Positions 48,174-55,443 of a stretch of DNA of 64,000 bases are shown here, piece after piece. The stretch is from Sulfurimonas sp. (GTDB taxonomy: Bacteria; Campylobacterota; Campylobacteria; Campylobacterales; Sulfurimonadaceae): positions 1 through 64,000 of the forward strand of contig NZ_JBFHGL010000007.1 of assembly GCF_041583195.1 (NCBI RefSeq), in the 5' to 3' direction. A program made the position numbers and the translations under genes. Positions within the stretch are counted from its first letter, which is position 1. Each line of letters starts with the position of its first letter. Below the pieces are notes generated by a model. The model was given only the letters and a program-made list of their open reading frames with translations, made no database searches and was not told where the DNA came from.

Positions 48174-48583
48174 GATGCTTGTCTCTCTTTTATGAACTCT
48201 TCTAAAGTATCAAGTCCCGTATTTAAATCTACTTGGTGAAATACCAGATCAAAACCGTAGTTTTTATACTTTGGAACTATTACGTCTGCATCTGCAGTAC
48301 CAACTACCAAGTTTCCACCAATCACCATTACAAGATCATCTAATGTTTTATACTTTGATTTTAGAAGTTTTACTTCACGTGCCCAACCCTCTGCCTCACC
48401 GTTAAGTGATGAGATCAGAAGTATATCTGCACCAGTTTCAACCGCTGCATCAAAAAACTCTTCAAGGTATGTGTTTACGCCTAAGTTAAACACCTCATAA
48501 CCTCTCGCATCTAAAGACAGTTCTATAAGTCTGTTTGCAACGACATGGATGTCGTTTCCAACTACGCCTGTTACTACTTTCAT
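48170..48583 (-). CDS. glmS: Glutamate mutase sigma (cobalamin-binding) subunit GlmS
   Basis: 137 aa B12-binding Rossmann domain. The base-off/His-on motif DxHxxG appears as DIHVVA (Asp11, His13): the Gly is replaced by Ala. SSLNGEAEG and IGGNLVVG match the other cobalamin-contact loops. First gene of glmS-glmE-glmL-ligase. No B12 riboswitch box is visible upstream. (This glmS is the mutase subunit, not the glucosamine-6-phosphate synthase of the same symbol.). Confidence 0.9.
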   Translation of the reverse strand: MKVVTGVVGNDIHVVANRLIELSLDARGYEVFNLGVNTYLEEFFDAAVETGADILLISSLNGEAEGWAREVKLLKSKYKTLDDLVMVIGGNLVVGTADADVIVPKYKNYGFDLVFHQVDLNTGLDTLEEFIKERQAS

Positions 48584-48711
48584 CTATTATTTAGCCTATT
48601 TATAATTATTATTGCAAGGATACCAAAAATGTTGTAAAAATAAGGTTATGTACTTTCAAAAAAATTACTATAACAACTAAAATAAATATTTTTTGTTTTC
48701 TTTTATTTAGC

Positions 48712-48736
48712 TTATATAAAGTTAGCCTTTATATAA
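48712..48736. promoter_or_regulatory. Perfect 10-bp inverted repeat in the divergent glmS promoter region
   Basis: TTATATAAAG-ttagc-CTTTATATAA. It lies in the 194-nt gap between divergent glmS and the small gene at 48778, about 40 nt before the latter. Position between diverging genes suggests an operator rather than a terminator, though the sequence is AT-only in most positions and could arise by chance more easily than a mixed one. Confidence 0.45.
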
Positions 48737-48777
48737 TGTTTGTTGAATTAATAGTAATTATATAAAAGGATAAAAGA

Positions 48778-49098
48778 ATGGAATGGTTTATTTGGATAGT
48801 TTTGGCTATAGTTATGTTCATTGCTTATGCAGTGTATGCAGACAAAAAGAAAAGAGAGCGATTAATAAATAAATATGGTGATCCAGAGATTGTAGAAAGT
48901 ATTATGAATAATGAGGTTTGGCAAGGAGCCACTGAGGAGCATGTCATAGATTCTTTAGGTAAGCCACTTGATATAGACCAAAAAGTTTTAAAAACGAAAA
49001 TAAAAGAAGTCTGGAAATATGAAGAAGTAGCAAAAAATAGGTATGCCTTGAAAGTTATCATAGAAAATGGAATTGTTGTTGGTTGGGATAAAAAATAA
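48778..49098 (+). CDS. Small membrane-anchored protein
   Basis: 106 aa. One N-terminal transmembrane helix (3-20), then a small soluble domain (EHVIDSLGKPLDIDQKVLKTKIKEVWKYEEV...YALKVIIENGIVVGWDKK). That pattern resembles the SmpA/OmlA-type fold in which a G-x-P turn precedes a beta hairpin. AAAGGA ribosome site. It sits between the glm operon and the two-component genes. Function unknown. Confidence 0.72.
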   Translation: MEWFIWIVLAIVMFIAYAVYADKKKRERLINKYGDPEIVESIMNNEVWQGATEEHVIDSLGKPLDIDQKVLKTKIKEVWKYEEVAKNRYALKVIIENGIVVGWDKK

Positions 49099-49157
49099 AG
49101 TTATACAAGTTATTAGATTCAATATTAAAGATTTATTTATTTCGCTACAATTAAAAC

Positions 49158-49829
49158 ATGAAAAAGAAACTCCTGCTGCTTGAAGACGATATAGCTTTAA
49201 ATGAAACCGTTGTTGATTACTTTGAGAACTTAGATTATGAGATCATAAGTGTATACAATGGAAACGATGCACTAGATGCAATCTACGAAAATAACTTTGA
49301 TCTTCTTCTTTTAGATGTAAATGTTCCAGACATCAACGGCTTTGAGATCTTAAAAAGCATACGCGAGCAAGACAATACAACTCCTGCTATTTTTATAACT
49401 TCACTTAACTCCATGAGTGATCTTGAGAGCGGGTATGACAGCGGTTGCGATGATTACATACGAAAACCTTTTGCACTTAAAGAGTTAAAACTAAGAGTTG
49501 AGAGTATTTTAAAAAGGGAATTTTTCCACAGTAGTGACACAAAAATAGAGATAGATCAAAACATCTACTACGACACCGCAAACGATATTTTAAATGTTGA
49601 CAATCAAGATGTACAACTAAACAACAAAGATGCAAAACTTTTAAAACTATTTTTACAAAACAAAGATAAACTTGTAACTCACGAGACTATCTACGAGACG
49701 CTTTGGGAATACGGTGAAGATATAAGCGAGACAGCTCTTCGTACCTACATAAAAAACTTACGAAAACTCTTGGGAAAGGAAAAAATTGTCAGTATTAAAA
49801 AGCTTGGATATAGATTTACCACAAAGTGA
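49158..49829 (+). CDS. OmpR-family response regulator
   Basis: 223 aa. Receiver domain (1-115) with phospho-acceptor in LLLLDVNVPD (Asp53) and Lys in IRKPFALKEL. C-terminal winged helix (about 130-223) ending KIVSIKKLGYRFT. Partner of the kinase that overlaps its 3' end by 44 nt. An 11-bp-phased direct repeat just downstream of the kinase gene (50978-50997) is its most likely binding site. Confidence 0.93.
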   Translation: MKKKLLLLEDDIALNETVVDYFENLDYEIISVYNGNDALDAIYENNFDLLLLDVNVPDINGFEILKSIREQDNTTPAIFITSLNSMSDLESGYDSGCDDYIRKPFALKELKLRVESILKREFFHSSDTKIEIDQNIYYDTANDILNVDNQDVQLNNKDAKLLKLFLQNKDKLVTHETIYETLWEYGEDISETALRTYIKNLRKLLGKEKIVSIKKLGYRFTTK

Positions 49830-50976
49830 AAAAAAGACACTTTTTAGATTTTTAGCTCTATATATTTTTCTTACCATTGTCATTTTAGGTATGAGCATAT
49901 CACTATACTACAACCTTCAAAAAGAGCTGGCGAGCTCACAAAGAACGATCAAACTAAATGAGTATGCAAACAACTTCATCTCAATTTTGGAAGATCTAGG
50001 AGCAGATAAAACAGGACAAATAACTTACCCTAAAGATGAAATGTTCAAAACTTCTCTGTATGCGAATGACTACAAACTTATCTATTCCACATCAGCAGAT
50101 CCAAAAAACTCTTTAACTGAGATCTCTTACACCAACAACAAGATCATACGCTACATTACAAATCCTGAGAAACATTATCTAAATACACAATATGTAGTTA
50201 TTGAGATTATAGACGATAAAAAATGGCTAGATGCAACTGTAAGAAATATAATTATTTACAGCTCTATATTTTTTAGTATTATGATAGTGATCGGTTACTT
50301 TTTACTAAAACTTTTTCTAAAGCCTATGCGCGATGCACTTCATCTGCTAGATACTTTTATAAAAGACACTACACACGAGTTAAATACTCCAGTAAGTACG
50401 ATCATGACAAACATTGAGCTGATCGACAAAAAGAGCATAAAAGACAACTACCTTTTAAAAATACTAAACCGCATAGAGATAGGTACTAAAACCGTGTCTA
50501 ACATATATGACGATCTAAGTTTTTTAATTCTTAACAACAAAATAGTCTCAAAGAATCAAGATATAAATCTAAAACAACTAATAGAACAGAGAGTTGAATA
50601 CTTCTTAATTTTAGCAAATATAAAAAAGATAGATATTCAAACAGAGCTAAGTCCAGAGGTGACATTAAACATAGATGAGAAAAAGATCTCAAAACTAATT
50701 GACAACATTCTCTCAAATGCTATTAAGTACAACAAAATAAGCGGATCTATTTTTATAACACTAAAGGATCATCAACTAACGATCAAAGATACGGGTCAAG
50801 GAATAAAGCAGGAAAATATTGATCTTATGTTTGATAGATATGCCAGATTTGATAATGTTGCAGGTGGATTTGGGATCGGTTTAAACATAGTTAAGATGAT
50901 ATGTGATGAATATAATCTAGATGTAAAAATAACTTCAGAAGTGGATAAATACACCCAAGTTTGTATAACCTGGTAA
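49786..50976 (+). CDS. Sensor histidine kinase
   Basis: 396 aa. Two transmembrane helices (about 22-44 and 152-177) enclose a short periplasmic sensor; no clear HAMP. H-box DTTHELNTPVSTIMTNIEL (His near residue 201), N-box IDNILSNAIKYNK, G-boxes DTGQGI and GGFGIGLNIVK. It starts at a TTG inside the regulator gene, with AAAGGA about 5 nt upstream, so it is strongly coupled to it. The signal is unknown. Next genes are cytochrome-type proteins. Confidence 0.91.
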   Translation: MSVLKSLDIDLPQSEKKTLFRFLALYIFLTIVILGMSISLYYNLQKELASSQRTIKLNEYANNFISILEDLGADKTGQITYPKDEMFKTSLYANDYKLIYSTSADPKNSLTEISYTNNKIIRYITNPEKHYLNTQYVVIEIIDDKKWLDATVRNIIIYSSIFFSIMIVIGYFLLKLFLKPMRDALHLLDTFIKDTTHELNTPVSTIMTNIELIDKKSIKDNYLLKILNRIEIGTKTVSNIYDDLSFLILNNKIVSKNQDINLKQLIEQRVEYFLILANIKKIDIQTELSPEVTLNIDEKKISKLIDNILSNAIKYNKISGSIFITLKDHQLTIKDTGQGIKQENIDLMFDRYARFDNVAGGFGIGLNIVKMICDEYNLDVKITSEVDKYTQVCITW

Positions 50977-50977
50977 G

Positions 50978-51010
50978 TTTCACAATCATTTCACAATTAT
51001 TTTTTATACT
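50978..51010 (+). promoter_or_regulatory. Direct-repeat operator over the cytochrome promoter
   Basis: TTTCACAAT occurs at 50978-50986 and again at 50989-50997, one 11-bp period apart, followed by a TATACT -10 box at 51005-51010. The repeats cover the -35 position. Tandem repeats one helical turn apart are the standard binding pattern of OmpR/PhoB-type regulators. Confidence 0.6.
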
Positions 51011-51045
51011 TCTCTTGTAACTAAAAAATACGGAGGGTTAAAAAG

Positions 51046-51351
51046 ATGAAAACACTTAACAAAGTTTTATTAGGACTAGCACTAATAGGTTCAATGACAA
51101 GTTTAGCTGCAGACGGTGCAGATATTTACAAAAAATGTGCCGGATGTCACGGAGTAAATGCAGAGAAAAAAGCTCTTGGTAAATCTCAAGTGATTAAAGG
51201 TTGGGAAGCTTCAAAAGTTATTACGGCTTTAAAAGGTTATAAAGACGGAACTTACGGCGGAGCTATGAAAGGTCTAATGAAAGGTCAGGTAGCTGCATTA
51301 AATGACGCAGATATTGAAGCTGTAGCAAAATACATAGAATCTAAAAAATAA
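51046..51351 (+). CDS. Periplasmic monohaem cytochrome c (c553-like)
   Basis: 101 aa. Signal peptide (MKTLNKVLLGLALIGSMTSLA), haem-binding CAGCH, and C-terminal Met ligand region (GAMKGLMKGQVAALNDADIEAVAKYI). Class I c-type cytochrome of the small c553 type, an electron carrier between periplasmic complexes. Strong GGAGGG ribosome site. Probably controlled by the adjacent two-component system. Confidence 0.92.
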   Translation: MKTLNKVLLGLALIGSMTSLAADGADIYKKCAGCHGVNAEKKALGKSQVIKGWEASKVITALKGYKDGTYGGAMKGLMKGQVAALNDADIEAVAKYIESKK

Positions 51352-51364
51352 TAAAGGATAAGTC

Positions 51365-51682
51365 ATGAAAAATATTGCAAAAATAATATTAACAAGTGTT
51401 CTTTTACTTTCAGTTGGGACAACTGTAGTATCAGCTGATGTTGCAAAAGGTCAAAAGCTTTATCTTAAAAAGTTAAAAGGTGCATGTGGAATGAACGGCG
51501 CGAAAATGGCTGCTAAACATTCTCAAGCAGAGTGGGAAGATGTTAAAAGTAACTTAGCGGACGAGATTAAAAATATCTGTCCAAAAGTAAAAGATGGTGC
51601 TTTAAAAGAGAAATATCTTGAACACTATTTTGATTTCTTTTACGAGTATGCAAATGATAGCGGAAATGTTCCTTCTTGTTAG
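51365..51682 (+). CDS. Exported cytochrome-like protein lacking a haem site
   Basis: 105 aa. Signal peptide (to about residue 24, VVSA), then GQKLYLKKLKGACGMNGAKMAAKHSQAEW. The layout is cytochrome-like, but the CxxCH is reduced to one cysteine (Cys41, CGMNG). Cys72 and the C-terminal Cys105 could instead form a disulfide. It lies 13 nt after the true cytochrome c, so they are co-transcribed. Similar haem-less proteins occur in Campylobacterota as I recall; role unknown. Confidence 0.75.
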   Translation: MKNIAKIILTSVLLLSVGTTVVSADVAKGQKLYLKKLKGACGMNGAKMAAKHSQAEWEDVKSNLADEIKNICPKVKDGALKEKYLEHYFDFFYEYANDSGNVPSC

Positions 51683-51693
51683 AAGGAATATTT
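51664..51693 (+). terminator. Hairpin spanning the stop codon of the cytochrome-like gene
   Basis: AAATGTTCCTTCT-tgtt-AGAAGGAATATTT: 13-bp arms with one mismatch. The TAG stop (51680-51682) sits in the loop and second arm. A-rich, not T-rich, sequence follows, so it may stabilise the mRNA end rather than terminate. Confidence 0.5.
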
Positions 51694-51744
51694 GTAAAAA
51701 AGTTGTTATAATCTAAATATAATTTTTTTGACAAGGCAAGATAT

Positions 51745-52224
51745 ATGGACTTTTTTACAGCAGACATTTGTGACGAACATTTTGACAAAGTTATAACACT
51801 GAATCCGGATTTTAAAAACTATGGCGGTGCACTTAAATGTAAAGGTGAAGTTATAACGGTTAAACTAGATAAAAACAACTCTGAACTGGTAAAGCTTCTT
51901 CGTGATGAAGACGGAACAGGTAAAGTTGTAGTTGTAGATGTTAGAGAAGACTATTATGCCGTAGTTGGTGAAAACCTTATGAAATTTGCACATAAAAACA
52001 ACTATGCAGGGATCATTGTTAACGGATACGTACGTGATACTTACCAAATTAAAGATATTCCTGTTGCACTTTATGCACTTGGGACATGCCCACACAAATA
52101 CATACCTACAACCGAAGGTGAGCGTGATGTACGCGTAACATTCGGCGGTGCAAGTTTTGAAACTGGCGTTTACGTATATGCCGATATGGACGGCATAATA
52201 GTTACGGGCGGTCCTTTAGTTTAA
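51745..52224 (+). CDS. rraA: RraA-family protein (RNase E regulator homologue)
   Basis: 159 aa. Conserved TADICDEH at the start, KCKGEVITVK, GENLMKFAHKNNYAGIIVNGYVRD and GERDVRVTFGG near the end. Usual RraA length. E. coli RraA inhibits RNase E, while other members are aldolases (HMG/CHA type), so activity here is open; Campylobacterota generally lack RNase E. The 3' end overlaps convergent pyk by 23 nt. Confidence 0.86.
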   Translation: MDFFTADICDEHFDKVITLNPDFKNYGGALKCKGEVITVKLDKNNSELVKLLRDEDGTGKVVVVDVREDYYAVVGENLMKFAHKNNYAGIIVNGYVRDTYQIKDIPVALYALGTCPHKYIPTTEGERDVRVTFGGASFETGVYVYADMDGIIVTGGPLV

Positions 52225-53662
52225 GCTCTTTAAAGAACATCATTTCGCGTTCGCGAAGCAGTCTTATTATGTTGGTTGATCCCTGAACACCTACAGGATC
52301 ACCGGCTGTTAAGATATAGCTTTTATCAAGTTGCAGAACTCCTCTGTCAATCCCTTGATTCATAACTTCACTCATCATCTGTCCAAGTGAAGCTTCTTTT
52401 ACCAAAAATGCAGGTACAACACCCCAAGATATAGTTAAGAACCTTGAAGTTTTCAAAGAGTGAGAAACAGCATATATATCACGTTTTGGTTTATAACGAG
52501 AGAGTTTTCTGGCAGATTGTCCTGATGCTGTTATGGCTACCATTCCCCATGCATCTACATCTTTACACAGACTAACTGCAGCAGAGTTTATACTGTCAGT
52601 TGCATCTTTAATGGCAAACTTTTTTACCTTGTCAAAAGGGTAAACTTTCTCAGCACCTTGAATAGTCTGAACCATAGTCTTAACAGCTAATACAGGATTG
52701 TGTCCTACAGCACTCTCCTCACTTAACATTACAGCATCGGTGCCATCCAGCACCGCATTTGCAATGTCGCTGATCTCAGCGCGAGTTGCCCTTTCTTTTT
52801 CAGTCATTGAAAGAAGCATTTGGGTAGCTGTAATAACAGGTTTTGAAGCTTCATTTGCTTTTTTGATCAGCATCTTTTGGGTTGCAGGCACTTCAAAAAA
52901 CGGTATCTCGATCCCCAAGTCACCGCGAGCTACCATTATACCGTCACTGTATTCTAAGATCTCGTCTATATTCTCAACTGCATCAAACTTTTCTATCTTT
53001 GCAAATAGCTGTACATTATCTTTATGACCTACTATCAGGTTTCTAACCTGTTTCATATCATCAGCAGACTGAACAAAAGATATGGCCATGAAGTCTACAC
53101 CGTTCTCTATGCCCCATGCTATATCTTTTTTGTCTTTGTCTGTTATGATGTTTATTCCCAAAGTAGTGTTTGGAAAGTTTATACCTTTTTTAGATGAAAG
53201 TATCCCTGCATTTTCAACTTGAACACATACTTTTTCATCTGTTGTTTCTACAACTTTTGTTCTTATCATCCCATCATATAGGTATATGTATTCACCTACA
53301 TTTAAAAGTTTTAGAACTTTAGGCTCTGAGATAGATGCGCGGTATAAGCCTTCACTTACATGTATACCCTCTATAGCTTCATAAACAAACTCTATAATGT
53401 CGTTTTCTTTGAGATGAAAAGGACGCTCAAGATGTCCTACTCTTATTTTAGGTCCACTGATATCTTGCAGTATGCCGATAATTAAGCCTGTTTGCCTTTC
53501 AGCCTCGCGGATTCTCTCTAATATCTCTTTGTGGTGTTCATGTGATCCGTGTGAAAAATTTAAACGAAATACATTCACACCTGCACGAATCAGTTCTATA
53601 ATGTTTTCTAGTGAATCACAAGCAGGGCCTATTGTAGCTACAATTTTAGTTCTTTTTTTCAT
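52202..53662 (-). CDS. pyk: Pyruvate kinase
   Basis: 486 aa, phosphoenolpyruvate to pyruvate with ATP formation. Motifs: TKIVATIGPA and FRLNFSHGSHEHH at the N-terminus, MVARGDLGIEIP and the signature ITATQMLLSM in the barrel, AVMLSEESAVG, and a C-terminal allosteric domain (TASGQSARKLSRYKPKRDIYAV). Full family length. With pfkA in the same window it shows a glycolytic direction is possible beside reverse-TCA fixation. Confidence 0.94.
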   Translation of the reverse strand: MKKRTKIVATIGPACDSLENIIELIRAGVNVFRLNFSHGSHEHHKEILERIREAERQTGLIIGILQDISGPKIRVGHLERPFHLKENDIIEFVYEAIEGIHVSEGLYRASISEPKVLKLLNVGEYIYLYDGMIRTKVVETTDEKVCVQVENAGILSSKKGINFPNTTLGINIITDKDKKDIAWGIENGVDFMAISFVQSADDMKQVRNLIVGHKDNVQLFAKIEKFDAVENIDEILEYSDGIMVARGDLGIEIPFFEVPATQKMLIKKANEASKPVITATQMLLSMTEKERATRAEISDIANAVLDGTDAVMLSEESAVGHNPVLAVKTMVQTIQGAEKVYPFDKVKKFAIKDATDSINSAAVSLCKDVDAWGMVAITASGQSARKLSRYKPKRDIYAVSHSLKTSRFLTISWGVVPAFLVKEASLGQMMSEVMNQGIDRGVLQLDKSYILTAGDPVGVQGSTNIIRLLREREMMFFKELKLKDRP

Positions 53663-53700
53663 AGTTGAATTCCTTTGAAAGCTAACATCAATTATACTAC

Positions 53701-54093
53701 TTATTTGTTACTAGTAAGATACCTTTGCAGTATTATCATTGCAGATATTGAATCTATACGGCCATCTTTTAGGTGCTTCATTTCACCCTTGATCAGATCT
53801 TCTGCTTCAAGTGATGAGGAAGCTTCATCTTGGTAAAAGACATCACCTTCAAAATTTACCAGACTCATAAAATGCGCTACACGGCGACGCATCTCATCTT
53901 CACTACTTCCACCCATAGGAATGCCGATCACAACTGCATCTACTTCCCACTCTTTTATAGCTTTTTTTACTTCATCACTTGCTTGATTGCGGTTTTTTCT
54001 AATGATCGCAGGAAGAGGAGTTACAATGTCTTTGTGAGCAGAATATGCAAGTCCGATTCTTTTAAGACCTAAGTCAATAGCTAAATATTTCAA
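53701..54093 (-). CDS. ruvX: Putative pre-16S rRNA nuclease / Holliday-junction resolvase-like RuvX (YqgF)
   Basis: 130 aa RNase H-fold protein. LAIDLGLKRIGLAYS with the first catalytic Asp, VVIGIPMGG, and YQDEASSSLEAE with the acidic second motif. Matures 16S rRNA 5' ends in E. coli. Adjoins the mnmE stop with no gap, so it is the tail of the rpmH-mnmE cluster. Confidence 0.9.
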   Translation of the reverse strand: MKYLAIDLGLKRIGLAYSAHKDIVTPLPAIIRKNRNQASDEVKKAIKEWEVDAVVIGIPMGGSSEDEMRRRVAHFMSLVNFEGDVFYQDEASSSLEAEDLIKGEMKHLKDGRIDSISAMIILQRYLTSNK

Positions 54094-55443
54094 TTATTTT
54101 CCTAGGCAAAAAGAGCCGAACATCTTATCAAGCATCTCATCATTCTCAAAAGGACGAGTGATACTTGCCATCTCTTTTACGGCTTCGTTTAGATGAAAAG
54201 AGAAAATTTCAAGCTCTTGATCTTCAAGTGGCATAAATGCGTCATCTATATTTTGTAGAGTATTTTCAACAGCAGAGATCTGACGATGAGAAATAAGCAT
54301 CATCTCATCAGAAGAGTTTGTAGTATCCATATGATTCTCTAAAAGCTCTATCAAGCCTTCAACACCGCTTTTAGTATTTAGTTCTAGATCAAAATTCACT
54401 CTATCTTGTGGAAACTTAGTTTCTAGATCTATCTTGTTTTTAACATAGATAACTTTTTTGTTTTGTGAGTGTTCATCGATAAGTTTTAATATAGATTCAT
54501 CTTCTACGTCTATCTCACGTGAGTTATCAAAAAGTGCTACTACAATGTCACTAGACTCAATGGCTGCTAAACTTCTCTCAATACCGATTCTCTCTATCTC
54601 ATCGTCGGCTTCACGAATTCCGGCCGTATCTACTATACGGATTAAGTGTGAGCCTATTTTTAACTGCTCTTCTACAGTATCGCGAGTAGTACCTGCTATA
54701 TCACTTACAATTGCACGCTCATATGCAAGAAGTGAATTTAAAAGTGAACTTTTACCGACATTTGGTTTTCCCACTATTGCCACGCGGAAACCTTGCATAA
54801 GTCCCTCACGGCTTTTACTAGCACTAAGTGTTTTTGAGAGTGAAGCTTTTAAACCTTCTAATTTAGTTTTGATCTGCTCTATCAGATCTTCAGGCAAGTC
54901 TTCCTCTGCATAGTCAATGCTAACTTCAGAGTATGCAAGTATATGTATGATCTCATCACGAATCTCTTCAATATACTCTTTTAGTGAGCCCTTCATCTGT
55001 TTAGCCAGTATCTTTGCCGCATCTTCACTCTTTGCTTCGATCAGCTGTGCTATAGCTTCTGCTTCACTCAGATCGATTCGACCGTTAAAAAATGCTCGCT
55101 TTGAAAACTCACCTGCTTCTGCAAGTCTTGCTCCGCTAGCTAATACAGCTTTTAAAATAGACTGAGCTACTATAAAACCGCCGTGACACTGAATCTCGAT
55201 AACATCTTCTGCAGTAAATGAAAAAGGTGCTTTAAAATATATAACAACTGATTCATCTATTAATTCATCATCTTGATTATATACATTTGTAAGTGTTGCG
55301 TATCTTGGTTTAAAGTCTTTTTTGTGTGTAAGTTTTTTAGCGATGCTCAAAGCTTCATCACCGCTGATGCGGATGATGGCTATTGAGCCTATACCGTTTG
55401 CCGTAGCTATGGCAGTTATTGTATCAGTTGTTGTGGTAGTCAT
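54094..55443 (-). CDS. mnmE: tRNA modification GTPase MnmE
   Basis: 449 aa. With MnmG it installs carboxymethylaminomethyl groups on U34 of tRNAs. N-terminal tetrahydrofolate-binding domain (DTITAIATANGIGSIAIIRISG), helical domain, G domain inserted with P-loop GKPNVGKSS (225-233), DIAGTTRD and DTAG, and C-terminal CLGK with the essential Cys. Start overlaps the jag 3' end by 20 nt. Confidence 0.94.
   Translation of the reverse strand: MTTTTTDTITAIATANGIGSIAIIRISGDEALSIAKKLTHKKDFKPRYATLTNVYNQDDELIDESVVIYFKAPFSFTAEDVIEIQCHGGFIVAQSILKAVLASGARLAEAGEFSKRAFFNGRIDLSEAEAIAQLIEAKSEDAAKILAKQMKGSLKEYIEEIRDEIIHILAYSEVSIDYAEEDLPEDLIEQIKTKLEGLKASLSKTLSASKSREGLMQGFRVAIVGKPNVGKSSLLNSLLAYERAIVSDIAGTTRDTVEEQLKIGSHLIRIVDTAGIREADDEIERIGIERSLAAIESSDIVVALFDNSREIDVEDESILKLIDEHSQNKKVIYVKNKIDLETKFPQDRVNFDLELNTKSGVEGLIELLENHMDTTNSSDEMMLISHRQISAVENTLQNIDDAFMPLEDQELEIFSFHLNEAVKEMASITRPFENDEMLDKMFGSFCLGK

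Noticed and set aside
48584-48777. B12 riboswitch ahead of the glutamate mutase operon
   Set aside because: No B12-box-like sequence and no suitable leader length or structure seen in this gap.
54458-55165. Two plus-strand frames opposite mnmE
   Set aside because: Shadows of mnmE; low-complexity Ser/Ala-rich translations.
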